Assembly: GCA_021847925.1 (NCBI GenBank)
Contig: JAJZNI010000052.1
Coordinates: forward strand, 1 to 46,474
DNA from: a bacterium
Lineage (GTDB): Bacteria; Chloroflexota; Dormibacteria; Aeolococcales; Aeolococcaceae
Length of the DNA stretch: 46,474 nt
Direction of reading: 5' to 3'
Each line of letters opens with the position of its first letter. Positions within the stretch are counted from its first letter, which is position 1. Shown here in pieces: positions 27,534-37,026 of the stretch. The position numbers and the translations under genes were made by a program. The notes below the pieces were generated by a model. The model saw only the letters and a list, made by a program, of their open reading frames with translations, was not told where the DNA came from and did not search any database.

Positions 27534-27619
27534 GCTCGATCCCGGGGAGACGGCCTGTGCCGGAAGGCCGGGGGCTCGCCGCCGGCGTGGCCCGCTTCCG
27601 GGGGAGACGCGCCGCATGA
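27530..27619 (+). CDS. putative 29-aa Arg-rich mini-ORF bridging argC and argJ
   Basis: GTG overlaps argC TGA (GTGA), TGA overlaps argJ ATG (ATGA); VSSIPGRRPVPEGRGLAAGVARFRGRRAA. Confidence 0.3.
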   Translation: MSSIPGRRPVPEGRGLAAGVARFRGRRAA

Positions 27620-28857
27620 CGCTGGCCGAGGCCGCCGCGCCCTCGGAGAGCCCGGCTCCGGTGGGCGTGTGCGCTCCCCTGGGCTTCTCGTCCGGAGCCG
27701 CCGCCGCCGATATTCGCGGTGACGGCGGCCGGCGTCACGACATCGCCGTCATCGCCAGCGACCGGCCGTGCGCCGCGGCCGGCGTCTTCACCCGCAACCG
27801 GGTGAGGGCCGCCCCGGTGGTGATCTCGCACCTCACCCTGAAGCGCGGCACGCCCATCCGCGCGGTGGTGATGAACGCCGGCAACGCCAACGCCTGCACG
27901 GGCGCCCAGGGCCTCCGTGACGCGCTCCGGATGTGCGCGCTGACCGCCGGAGCTCTGGGACGCGACCCGGCGGAGGTGCTCGTGTGCAGCACCGGGGTGA
28001 TCGGGCGGCCGCTGCCGATGGAGCGGGTGAGCGAGGGGATCCGCTCCGCCGCGCACGCGCTGGCGCGGAGCGGAGGTGACGCGGCGGCCCGTGCCATCAT
28101 GACCACCGACACGCGTCCCAAGGTCGCCGGCACCGCCTTCAGCGTCGACGGCGCCGAGCACCGGGTGGGGGGCATGGCCAAGGGAGCCGGGATGATCCAC
28201 CCGGACATGGCGACGATGCTCGCGCTGGTCACGACCGACGCCCGCGTGGAGGGTCGGGACCTGCAGGCGCTGCTGGGAGAGGTCGCGACCTCCAGCTTCA
28301 ACAGCATCACGGTGGACGGTGACACCTCCACCAACGACACGCTGCTGGCGCTGGCCAACGGCGCCGCCGGAGGCCCCCCGCTCACCCCGGGGACCCCCGG
28401 GTTCGACCGGCTGCGCCGGGCGCTGCTCCAGGTCTGTGAGGACCTCGCCGAGCAGATCGTCGCCGACGCCGAGGGTGCCACCAAGCACTTCCGAGTCCGC
28501 GTGAGCGGAGCGGCCAGCGAGGAGGACGCCCGCCTCGCCGCCCGCACCGTGGCGGTGTCGCCACTGGTGAAGACCGCCGTTCACGGCTGTGACCCCAACT
28601 GGGGCCGCATCGTCATGGCGCTGGGGCGCAGCGGCGCCAGCTTCACCCTGGACCGCTGCAGGGTCAGCATCGCCGGGACCGCGGTGTTTGAGCGCGGGGC
28701 ACCGACCGATGCCGACCTCTCGATGGTGAGCGCGGCACTCGCCGAGCCGCGCATCGAGATTGACGTCGATCTCGGAGCGGGGTCCGCCACGGGCCACGCC
28801 TGGGGCTGTGACCTGACCGCCGACTACGTGCGGATCAATGCGGAGTACACGACATGA
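27616..28857 (+). CDS. argJ: bifunctional glutamate N-acetyltransferase/ornithine acetyltransferase
   Basis: NAGNANACTGAQG, GMAKGAGMIHPDMATMLALVTTDA, NDTLLALANG. Confidence 0.97.
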   Translation: MTLAEAAAPSESPAPVGVCAPLGFSSGAAAADIRGDGGRRHDIAVIASDRPCAAAGVFTRNRVRAAPVVISHLTLKRGTPIRAVVMNAGNANACTGAQGLRDALRMCALTAGALGRDPAEVLVCSTGVIGRPLPMERVSEGIRSAAHALARSGGDAAARAIMTTDTRPKVAGTAFSVDGAEHRVGGMAKGAGMIHPDMATMLALVTTDARVEGRDLQALLGEVATSSFNSITVDGDTSTNDTLLALANGAAGGPPLTPGTPGFDRLRRALLQVCEDLAEQIVADAEGATKHFRVRVSGAASEEDARLAARTVAVSPLVKTAVHGCDPNWGRIVMALGRSGASFTLDRCRVSIAGTAVFERGAPTDADLSMVSAALAEPRIEIDVDLGAGSATGHAWGCDLTADYVRINAEYTT

Positions 28858-29720
28858 GCGCCCACCTCGAGACCATGGAAGAGCGGATCCGCCGAGCCGA
28901 GGTGCTCGTGGAGGCGCTTCCCTACATCAAGCGGTTCTCCGGTCACACCCTGGTCATCAAGCTGGGTGGGGCCGCCATGGGAGAGGATGTCGACGCCTTC
29001 CTCCAGGACGTCGTGCTGCTCCGCTTCGTGGGGATGCGCCCGGTGCTGGTCCACGGCGGCGGTCCCGAGATCACCGCCTGGCAGAAGCGCCTCGGCATCG
29101 AGCCCGCCTTCGTCAACGGTCTGAGGGTGACCGACGCCCCCACCATGGAGGTGGTGAAGATGGTGCTCACGGGCAAGATCGGTCCCAACCTGGTGAGCCG
29201 CATCCACCGGCTCGGCGGCCAGGCGGTGGGGATGAGCGGCGAGGATGGTCCGACCCTCCTGGTCCGCCCCCGCGGCAGCGAGGACGGCCGCGACCTCGGC
29301 TACGTGGGCGAGGTGGACCAGGTGAATCCCGAACCCATCGAGGCGGTGCTGGAGCAGGGCCGGATCCCCGTGATCGCCTCCGTGGGCCTGGGCGTGGATG
29401 GAGAGGCGTACAACGTCAACGCCGACACGGTGGCCGCCGAGCTCACCGTGGCGCTCGGCGCGAGCAAGCTGATCATGCTCACCGACGTCGAGGGGGTGCG
29501 GGGTGCGGACGGGGCCCTGGTCAGCTCGGTGGACCGCGCTGCCGCGCAGCACCTCCTGGAGAGTGGAGCCGTCAGCGGCGGGATGATCCCCAAGTTGCGC
29601 GCGGCGCTGCGAGCCCTGGAGGCGGCGGACGCCGCGCACATCATCGACGGCCGCGTCTCCCACTCGCTGCTCCTGGAGCTGCTGACCGAGCGAGGCGTCG
29701 GCACGATGGTGACGCGGTGA
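28854..29720 (+). CDS. argB: acetylglutamate kinase
   Basis: HTLVIKLGGAAM, VLVHGGGPEITAW, YNVNADTVAAELTVALGASKLIMLTDVEGV. Confidence 0.97.
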   Translation: MSAHLETMEERIRRAEVLVEALPYIKRFSGHTLVIKLGGAAMGEDVDAFLQDVVLLRFVGMRPVLVHGGGPEITAWQKRLGIEPAFVNGLRVTDAPTMEVVKMVLTGKIGPNLVSRIHRLGGQAVGMSGEDGPTLLVRPRGSEDGRDLGYVGEVDQVNPEPIEAVLEQGRIPVIASVGLGVDGEAYNVNADTVAAELTVALGASKLIMLTDVEGVRGADGALVSSVDRAAAQHLLESGAVSGGMIPKLRAALRALEAADAAHIIDGRVSHSLLLELLTERGVGTMVTR

Positions 29721-30934
29721 GGGTGGATCCGCCCCCGGCGAGCGCAGCGTTCTCGGCCATCGAGGAGCGCGCCCTCGGCGTGCTGATGCCCACCTACACG
29801 CGCCAGCCCGTGGCTCTGCGGGAGGGGAGGGGCTGCGTGGTGCGCGACGTCGATGGCCGCGAGTACCTGGACATGGTCGCCGGCATCGCCGTCAACGTGC
29901 TGGGGCACGGGCACCCCGCGGTGCTGCGGGCGATCGAGGAGCAGTCGCGTCGGCTGGTCCACGTGAGCAACCTGTACTACTCCGAGCCCCAGCTGGAGGC
30001 CGCCGAGAAGCTGGTCGCCACCGCGTTCCCGAGCCGGGTCTTCCTTGCCAACAGCGGCACCGAGGCGGTCGAGGGCGCCATCAAGCTCGCCCGGAAGTGG
30101 GGCCGGCTGCACCGCAACGGCGCCAGCACGATCGTGTGCGCCCGCGGTGCCTTCCACGGACGCACCATGGGTGCCCTGGCGGCCACGGCCAACCGCCGCT
30201 ATCGCGAACCGTTCGAGCCGCTGCCGCGCGGATTCGTGCATGTCGCGTACGACGACGTCGCCGCCGTGGAGGCGGCCATCGATCCCGGCACCGTGGCGAT
30301 CCTCATGGAGCCGATCGAGGGCGAGTCGGGAGTGACCCCGATGCGCGACGAGACCCTGCGCGGGCTGCGGCGCCTCTGCGACGAGCACGGTCTGCTGCTG
30401 CTGCTCGACGAGGTGCAGACGGGGATGGGGCGCACCGGCCGGTGGTGGGCCCACCAGCACGCGGGCGTGGTGCCCGACGTCATGAGCGTGGCCAAGGGGA
30501 TCGCCGGCGGGCTGCCGATGGGAGCGGTCCTGGCCGGCCCGCGGGCCGACTGCCTGGAGGTGGGTGACCACGGCTCGACCTTCGGCGGTGGACCCCTGGC
30601 CTGCGCGGTGGCGGCGGCGGTCCTCGACACCATCCGCGCGGACGACCTCGTTCTCAACGCCCACCGAACCGGGGAGCGGCTCCGCGACGCCCTGCTCGGA
30701 CTGGCCCGGGGAGGCGCTCCGATCGCCGAGGTGAGGGGCCGCGGACTGATGCTCGGGGTGGTGCTCCGCGACGAGATCGCGCCGCAGGTCGCGGCCGCCG
30801 CCCTGGGACGCGGGCTGATCGTCAACGCGATCGGCCGGTCCGTGCTCCGCCTGGTCCCGCCACTGATCCTCACCGCCGGCGAGGCCGACGAGGCGGTGCG
30901 CCGCCTCGGTCTGGCCCTGGAGGACGTGGCGTGA
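29717..30934 (+). CDS. argD: acetylornithine aminotransferase
   Basis: YLDMVAGIAVNVLGHGHP, FLANSGTEAVEGAIKLARKW, LLLLDEVQTGMGRTG, VAKGIAGGLPMGAV. Confidence 0.96.
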   Translation: MRVDPPPASAAFSAIEERALGVLMPTYTRQPVALREGRGCVVRDVDGREYLDMVAGIAVNVLGHGHPAVLRAIEEQSRRLVHVSNLYYSEPQLEAAEKLVATAFPSRVFLANSGTEAVEGAIKLARKWGRLHRNGASTIVCARGAFHGRTMGALAATANRRYREPFEPLPRGFVHVAYDDVAAVEAAIDPGTVAILMEPIEGESGVTPMRDETLRGLRRLCDEHGLLLLLDEVQTGMGRTGRWWAHQHAGVVPDVMSVAKGIAGGLPMGAVLAGPRADCLEVGDHGSTFGGGPLACAVAAAVLDTIRADDLVLNAHRTGERLRDALLGLARGGAPIAEVRGRGLMLGVVLRDEIAPQVAAAALGRGLIVNAIGRSVLRLVPPLILTAGEADEAVRRLGLALEDVA

Positions 30935-31428
30935 GCGTGGGCGCGGCTCCCCACCCCACCGGCAAGGCGGAGCGGCAGCGGGCCATCCTCGACCTGGTTC
31001 GCTCTCGGGCGGTGCGCACCCAGGAGGAGATCGTCGCCTCCCTGCATCAGAGGGGCCTCGAGGCGACCCAGGCGACGGTGTCGCGGGACATGCGCGAGCT
31101 GGGCCTGGCTCGGGTCCACGATCCCGAGGGCGTCCGCTACGTCGCCACGGGTGGCGGGCCGGACGAGCCATCACCCACGACGGCGCGCCTGCGCACCGTG
31201 ATGCGCGAGCATGTGCGTTCCATGGAGTTCGTCGAGCACCTCGGGGTGGTGCACACCCGGCCGAGCAGCGCGCCGCTCGTGGCCCTCGTGATCGACGCCG
31301 CCCACTTCGAGGAGGTCGCGGGCACCGTGGCCGGTGACGACACCGTGCTCGTGGTCGCACGCACCCGGCCCGCCGCCCGCCGCCTCGCCGACCGCCTTCG
31401 CACCGTGTTCCAGGGGACAGCGCGATGA
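30931..31428 (+). CDS. argR: arginine repressor
   Basis: RAVRTQEEIVASLHQRGLEATQATVSRDMRELGLARV winged helix; C-terminal GDDTVLVVARTRPAARRL. Confidence 0.95.
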   Translation: MSVGAAPHPTGKAERQRAILDLVRSRAVRTQEEIVASLHQRGLEATQATVSRDMRELGLARVHDPEGVRYVATGGGPDEPSPTTARLRTVMREHVRSMEFVEHLGVVHTRPSSAPLVALVIDAAHFEEVAGTVAGDDTVLVVARTRPAARRLADRLRTVFQGTAR

Positions 31429-32675
31429 CCCGTACCCGCCGCTGCGTGCTCGCCTACTCGGGCGGCCTCGACACCTCCGTCTCCATCCGCTGGCTCCAGG
31501 AGGAGCTCGGCTACGAGGTCGTGACCTGCACCGCCGACATCGGCGAGGCCAAGGACGTCGACGAGGTCACCGAGCGGGCGCTGCGCAACGGCGCCGCCGC
31601 CGCCTACGCCGTCGATGCCCGCCGTCTCTTCGTCGAGGAGTTCTGCTTTCCCACGCTCGCCGCCTCGGCGATGTATGAGGGCGCCTACCCGCTCGCCACC
31701 GCCCTGGCCCGGCCCCTGATCGCCAAGATCCTGGTCGACGTGGCTCGCGACGAGGGTGCCGAGGCGGTGGCCCACGGCTGCACCGGCAAGGGCAACGACC
31801 AGGTCCGCTTCGATGTGGCGACCGCCGCCCTGGCGCCGGACCTCCAGGTGGTCGCTCCGGTCCGCGACTGGGAGATGGGACGGCCCCAGGAGATCGACTA
31901 CGCCCGTGAGCACGGCATCGAGATCCCCGTGACCCAGGAGTCCCCCTACTCGGTCGACGCGAACATCTGGGGCCGCAGCATCGAGGCGGGCCCGCTCGAG
32001 GACCCGTGGCGGGAGCCGCCCGCGGAGGTGTACGCGTGGACCGCCGATCCCGCCACGGCGCCCGGGGACGGCGGGCTCCTGAGCCTCACGTTCGAGCACG
32101 GCGTCCCGGTCGCGCTGGACGGCGAGAGGCTTGCCGGCGACCTCCTGGTGACCCGCCTCAACGCGCTCGCCGGCGCCCATGGGGTGGGCAGGATCGACCA
32201 TCTGGAGAACCGCCTGGTCGGGATCAAGTCGCGGGAGATCTACGAGGCTCCCGCGGCGATCGTCCTGCATGCGGCGCACACCGCCCTGGAGACCCTCACC
32301 CTCGGCCGCGACGTCTTCCAGCTCAAGCGCCAGCTCGCCGACGACTGGGCCCGGCTCGTCTACGACGGGCTCTGGTTCGGGCAGCTCCGCAGCGCGCTCG
32401 CGGCCTTCGTCGCGGTCACCCAGGAGCCGGTGTCGGGGGAGGTGCGCGTGCGCCTGCGCCGCGGCACGGTGGCGGTGGTGGGCCGCCGGGCTCCGGGCTC
32501 CCTCTACCGCGAGGAGCTCGCCACGTACGACCGGCGCCAGGACGTCTTTGATCACTCCGCGGCTCGGGGGTTCATCGAGCTGTTCGGTCTGCCCCTGCGC
32601 ACCCAGGCCCGCATCCAGGGCGCTCTGGAGGACACCGGTCCCCTCCCGCTGGAGCGCCGGGTCAAGCGCCGCTGA
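31425..32675 (+). CDS. argG: argininosuccinate synthase
   Basis: VLAYSGGLDTSVSIRWL, AHGCTGKGNDQVRF, NIWGRSIEAG. Confidence 0.98.
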   Translation: MTRTRRCVLAYSGGLDTSVSIRWLQEELGYEVVTCTADIGEAKDVDEVTERALRNGAAAAYAVDARRLFVEEFCFPTLAASAMYEGAYPLATALARPLIAKILVDVARDEGAEAVAHGCTGKGNDQVRFDVATAALAPDLQVVAPVRDWEMGRPQEIDYAREHGIEIPVTQESPYSVDANIWGRSIEAGPLEDPWREPPAEVYAWTADPATAPGDGGLLSLTFEHGVPVALDGERLAGDLLVTRLNALAGAHGVGRIDHLENRLVGIKSREIYEAPAAIVLHAAHTALETLTLGRDVFQLKRQLADDWARLVYDGLWFGQLRSALAAFVAVTQEPVSGEVRVRLRRGTVAVVGRRAPGSLYREELATYDRRQDVFDHSAARGFIELFGLPLRTQARIQGALEDTGPLPLERRVKRR

Positions 32676-34141
32676 TGCCGCGCCGAGCCCGGCGGCCGTC
32701 GGGGGCCGGCACCGGGGATCCCATCCGCCGCGCTCCCACCAAGGTGTGGGAGGGCCGCCTGGGAGCCGCGACCGCGCGGCGGGTGGAGGAGTACACCGAG
32801 AGCCTCTCCTTCGACCGGCGGCTCTTCGCCGACGACATCGAGGGATCCCTGGCCCATGCGCGCATGCTTCGCGAGACCGGCCTGCTCACCGCCGGCCAGC
32901 ACCGGGCCATCGCCGCGGGGCTGCGCGCCGTGCGCCGCGAGCTGGAGCTCGGCGAGTTCGCCGACGCGCCGGCCGACGAGGACATCCACACCGCGGTGGA
33001 GCGCCGCCTGCACGAGCTGATCGGCCCCGACGCCGGGCGCCTCCACACCGCGCGCAGTCGCAACGACCAGGTCGCGACCGACCTCCGCCTCTGGTGCCGC
33101 CGCCGCGTCATGGACCTGGCCCTGGGCTGCGCCGGCCTTCAGGAGGCGCTGATCGCCCGCGCCCGCGACCACCGCCTCACGCCCCTTCCCGGCTACACGC
33201 ACACGCAGAGGGCGCAGGTGGTCTCCCTCGCGCACCACCTGCTCGCCTACGTGGAGATGCTGGAGCGAGACGTCGAACGGCTGCTGGAGACGCACCGTCG
33301 CTGCGATGTGCTCCCCCTCGGGAGTGGGGCCCTGGCCGGGACCACGCTGCCCATCGACCGCGACCTGACGCGGCGAGCGCTGCGCTTCGCCGCCCTCAGC
33401 GCCAACAGCCTGGACGCCGTCTCGGATCGCGACTTCGCCGTCGAGCTGACCTTCGCCTGCGCTCTGCTCATGGTCCACCTCTCGCGCCTCGCCGAGGAGC
33501 TGGTGCTCTGGACGACGGCGGAGTTCGGGTTCGCCGAGCTGCCCGACGCCTACGCCACCGGCTCGTCGCTCATGCCCCAGAAGAAGAACGCCGACGTCTG
33601 CGAGCTGGCTCGCGCCCGGGCCGGCCGGGTGACCGGGGACCTGGTGACCCTGCTGAGCGTGCTCAAGGGGTTGCCCCTGGCCTACGACCGCGACCTGCAG
33701 GAGGACAAGCAGCCCCTCTTCGACGCCGTGGACACCGCCGAGGCGAGCCTCGCCGTCCTCACCGAGGTGGTCGCCCAGGTCAGCTTCGACACCCGGGCCA
33801 TGCGCCGGGCCGCCTCGGACCCGATGCTCCTGGCGACCGATGTGGCCGAGCACCTGGTGACCCGCGGCCTCCCCTTTCGCGAGGCCCACCTCCTGGTGGG
33901 CAGGGTGGTGCGCGAGTGCGTCGCGTCGCGTCGCACCCTGGCCGACCTCAGCCTGGCGGAGTGGCGCCGCCATTCCCGCCTCTTCGACGAGGAGGTCCTC
34001 GGTCTCTTTGAGCTGGACGGCGCGCTGCGGCGGCGGGAGCTTCCCGGCGGGCCGGGACCGCGGGCGGTCTCCCGCGCCCTCGCGCGGGCGGCGCGCCGGG
34101 CGGCGCGCACCCGCGAGCACGTGGCGTCGCTGGGCGCCTGA
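32675..34141 (+). CDS. argH: argininosuccinate lyase
   Basis: HTARSRNDQVATDLRLW, GYTHTQRAQVVSLAHHLLAY, GSSLMPQKKNADVCELARAR. Confidence 0.98.
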   Translation: MPRRARRPSGAGTGDPIRRAPTKVWEGRLGAATARRVEEYTESLSFDRRLFADDIEGSLAHARMLRETGLLTAGQHRAIAAGLRAVRRELELGEFADAPADEDIHTAVERRLHELIGPDAGRLHTARSRNDQVATDLRLWCRRRVMDLALGCAGLQEALIARARDHRLTPLPGYTHTQRAQVVSLAHHLLAYVEMLERDVERLLETHRRCDVLPLGSGALAGTTLPIDRDLTRRALRFAALSANSLDAVSDRDFAVELTFACALLMVHLSRLAEELVLWTTAEFGFAELPDAYATGSSLMPQKKNADVCELARARAGRVTGDLVTLLSVLKGLPLAYDRDLQEDKQPLFDAVDTAEASLAVLTEVVAQVSFDTRAMRRAASDPMLLATDVAEHLVTRGLPFREAHLLVGRVVRECVASRRTLADLSLAEWRRHSRLFDEEVLGLFELDGALRRRELPGGPGPRAVSRALARAARRAARTREHVASLGA

Positions 34142-34201
34142 CCCGGCCCGGGGTGCCCCCGCCCGCCGGCCGTCCGCGGCGCGGGGCTACCCTGAGCCTC
34201 C

Positions 34202-34999
34202 ATGCCCACGCCGCTTCCCGTGCTCGTCGTCGGCGACGTGCAGGGCGACCACGAGCGTCTCTCCGCCGCCCTCGCCGCCTACCCGGAGGACGAGGTCCAG
34301 ACCGTCTTTCTCGGCGACTTCTTCACCGGTGGACGCCCGGGTGACGCGGGAGGTCACCGGTCCGCCCGCATCGCCCTGGAGAGGCGGAACCGCCTCGCCA
34401 TCCTCGGCAACCACGATCTCCTGGTGATGGCCCTTCTCGACGAGCGGCGTGAGGGTGGCGAGCGCCTGCGCGCCGGCGATGGAGAGCTGCTGGAGGCGGT
34501 CTGGATGCGCCGCCGCGGCGACCCCGCCGATCTCGACGCCCTGGCCGCCGACCCCGAGCTCGAGGCCTGGCTCCGGGGCCTGCCGGTGATGCTCCTCCTC
34601 GACGACGCCACGCTCGTCCAGCACACCGACGACGACGAGGGGTATCGGGGCCTGGGCCCGAGCGTCGACCAGGCGAACCGGGTGGCCGCGGACCTCCTGC
34701 GCAACGGCTCCCGGGGCACGGTCCGGCTCCTCCGCCATGTGATCGGGCGGCGCGCCTTCGACGACCCGTCGCGGTTGCGCGCCCACCTGCGTCGCTATGG
34801 GGCTCTGCGGGTCGTCCACGGCCACACCCCGCACTGGGGCAGCGGTCCCGACGCACGCCACGAGGGCAGGGTGATCGGCTTCGACGGCCGCTTCAGCCGC
34901 TTCTGGGGTCGGGAGCCCGGAGAGGAGCCCGGCCCCATCGGTGCAACCATCGCGCTCCTGCCTCCCCTCCCCGGCGCGGGTCCGCCGCCGCAGGACTAG
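34202..34999 (+). CDS. metallophosphoesterase (Ser/Thr phosphatase-like)
   Basis: VLVVGDVQGDHERL, TVFLGDFFTGG, LAILGNHDLL, VVHGHTPHWG. Confidence 0.85.
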   Translation: MPTPLPVLVVGDVQGDHERLSAALAAYPEDEVQTVFLGDFFTGGRPGDAGGHRSARIALERRNRLAILGNHDLLVMALLDERREGGERLRAGDGELLEAVWMRRRGDPADLDALAADPELEAWLRGLPVMLLLDDATLVQHTDDDEGYRGLGPSVDQANRVAADLLRNGSRGTVRLLRHVIGRRAFDDPSRLRAHLRRYGALRVVHGHTPHWGSGPDARHEGRVIGFDGRFSRFWGREPGEEPGPIGATIALLPPLPGAGPPPQD

Positions 35000-35000
35000 C

Positions 35001-35510
35001 TCATGGGGTGTGGCTGCCCGGAAGCCAGGCGCGGGTGGTGACCCCGATGCGGTTCCACGCGTTCACCGTCACGACCACGCCGATCAGCGCGGCGAGCTCC
35101 GTCGGGTCGAATTGCTCCACCGCGCCCGCCCAGACCGCCTCCGGGACCTGTCCGTCGGCGCAGAGCGTGATCGCCTCGGCCAGCTGAAGCGCCGCTCGTT
35201 CTGCCTCGGTGTAGAAGGGCGCTTCGCGCCAGACGGCCAGGGCGTCAACCCGCTGATCATCGTCGCCGGCGGCTCTGGCGTCCTTGGCGTGCATGTCCAC
35301 GCAGTAGGCGCACCCGTTGAGCTGTGAGGCGCGCAGCCGCACCAGCTCGCAGAGGGAGGTGGTCAATCCTGCCTGCTGTGCCTGGGCGGCGGCGGCACGG
35401 TCGAGGGCGGCCATGGCCTTGGCGAACCCGGGAGCGTGGGAATCGAAGTCGAGCCGCGGCTCCCACGGGCGCCGTCCGGTGTTGGTCTGGTGGCTGGTGA
35501 GCGTCGTCAT
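35001..35510 (-). CDS. carboxymuconolactone decarboxylase/AhpD-like protein
   Basis: LCELVRLRASQLNGCAYCVDMHAKDARAAG; AhpD Cys-x-x-Cys. Confidence 0.92.
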   Translation of the reverse strand: MTTLTSHQTNTGRRPWEPRLDFDSHAPGFAKAMAALDRAAAAQAQQAGLTTSLCELVRLRASQLNGCAYCVDMHAKDARAAGDDDQRVDALAVWREAPFYTEAERAALQLAEAITLCADGQVPEAVWAGAVEQFDPTELAALIGVVVTVNAWNRIGVTTRAWLPGSHTP

Positions 35511-35511
35511 G

Positions 35512-35553
35512 TGGACCACCATACGGCCCCATAGTGGCCCATGGTAAGGTCCA
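35512..35553. promoter_or_regulatory. candidate MocR/PdxR operator and overlapping divergent promoter
   Basis: Inverted TGGACC (35512-35517) and GGTCCA (35548-35553); minus -10 TATGGT (35523-35518) 7 nt from the CMD ATG. Confidence 0.55.
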
Positions 35554-36950
35554 ATTTGGTGGAAGATTCCTGGACCACTTTCGGGATCGATCTCCACGTC
35601 GAGCTGCGCGGACCGCTCCGGAGGCGGGCCCTCGAAGGGGCGCTGCGGGCAGCCATCGCCGATGGCCGCCTGCCTGCCGGCACCAGCCTGCCCTCCACCC
35701 GCAGCCTGGCCGCCGACCTGGGCATGGCCCGCAACACCGTGGTGGACGCCTACGAGCAGCTCACCGCCGAGGGCTGGCTGGAAGCCCGGCGGGGCTCGGG
35801 GACCACGGTGGCGGACCGCCCGCGCGCAGCCGCCGGGGTTGCCGCCATGGCGTCCGAGCGTCCTCCCCAATGGCGCCATGATCTGCGTCCCGGCGGGCCC
35901 GACCTCTCGTCCTTTCCTCGCAGTGCCTGGCTCGCCGCCGGCCGGCGAGCGCTGTCGTACGCCCCCAACGCCGACCTCGGTTACGGTGACCCGCGCGGAA
36001 CCCGCCGGCTGCGGGAGGCGCTCGCCGAGTACCTCGGCCGCGCCCGAGGCGTGCGCACCCATCCCTCGAGGATCGTGATCTGCTCCGGATTCACCCAGGC
36101 GTTCGGGTTGCTATGCCAGGTCCTGGGGGAGCGCGGGGCAACCCGCCTCGCCGTCGAGTGCTACGCGCTTCCCCAGCTTCGACAGATCGCCACGCGCGCG
36201 GACCTCGACGTCGTCACCGTGAGCGTGGACGAGCAGGGCGCCGACGTCGCCTCGGCCGGTCGCAGCGCCGCAGCAGCCGTGATCACTCCGGCCCACCAGT
36301 TCCCACTCGGCACGGTGCTGTCCCCGACCCGGCGCCGAGCGGCGCTGGCCTGGGCTCGGAGGGAAGGGGCCGTCATCGTCGAGGATGACTACGACGGCGA
36401 GTTCCGCTACGACCGCGAACCGCTCGGCGCTCTCCAGGGATTGGACCCGGAGCGTGTCATCTATGCCGGCACGGCCAGCAAGACCCTGGCCCCAGCCCTC
36501 CGTCTCGCCTGGTTGGCCCTCCCCGCCGAGCTGGTGCAGCCCGTCGCCGAGGCCAAGCTCCGGGCCGATCGGCATACCGCGGTCATTGAGCAGCTGACGC
36601 TCGCCGAGTTCATCCGTTCAGGCGCCTATGACCGGCACATCCGCCGGCGTCGGCTGGCCTACCGCCAGCGACGGGACCATCTGGTCGATGCGCTCGGCAG
36701 CAGGCGGGTGGAGGGCATCTCCGCAGGTCTCCACGTGGTTGTCAACCTGCCTCACGGCCTGTCTGAGGCTGGCGCCGTGACCGCGGCCGGCGGACGGGGC
36801 CTTGCCCTGCAGGGTCTCGACGCCTATCGGGCCGGCCTGGCGACTCGCCCCCCCGCCCTTGTCGTCGGTTACGCCGCCCCGCCCGACCACGGCTACCGAG
36901 CCGCGATCACACTGCTGCGCCATGTCGTCGACACGAGCGGCGCCTCCTGA
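35541..36950 (+). CDS. PdxR/MocR-family transcriptional regulator (GntR HTH + aminotransferase domain)
   Basis: LPAGTSLPSTRSLAADLGMARNTVVDAYEQLTAEGWLEARRGSGT; IVEDDYDGEFRYDREPLGALQG; GTASKTLAPALRLAW. Confidence 0.95.
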   Translation: MVRSNLVEDSWTTFGIDLHVELRGPLRRRALEGALRAAIADGRLPAGTSLPSTRSLAADLGMARNTVVDAYEQLTAEGWLEARRGSGTTVADRPRAAAGVAAMASERPPQWRHDLRPGGPDLSSFPRSAWLAAGRRALSYAPNADLGYGDPRGTRRLREALAEYLGRARGVRTHPSRIVICSGFTQAFGLLCQVLGERGATRLAVECYALPQLRQIATRADLDVVTVSVDEQGADVASAGRSAAAAVITPAHQFPLGTVLSPTRRRAALAWARREGAVIVEDDYDGEFRYDREPLGALQGLDPERVIYAGTASKTLAPALRLAWLALPAELVQPVAEAKLRADRHTAVIEQLTLAEFIRSGAYDRHIRRRRLAYRQRRDHLVDALGSRRVEGISAGLHVVVNLPHGLSEAGAVTAAGGRGLALQGLDAYRAGLATRPPALVVGYAAPPDHGYRAAITLLRHVVDTSGAS

Positions 36951-37026
36951 TGAACCAGGCGTCGCTCGTATCGGTGGACAGGTCGCTCGGATCGACGTCG
37001 GCGACGTGCTGGAGGCGCACCCGCGA

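Noticed and set aside
29300-31360. 686-aa minus-strand ORF opposite argB/argD/argR
   Set aside because: Antisense shadow ORF with low-complexity composition. The sense genes are unambiguous arg enzymes.
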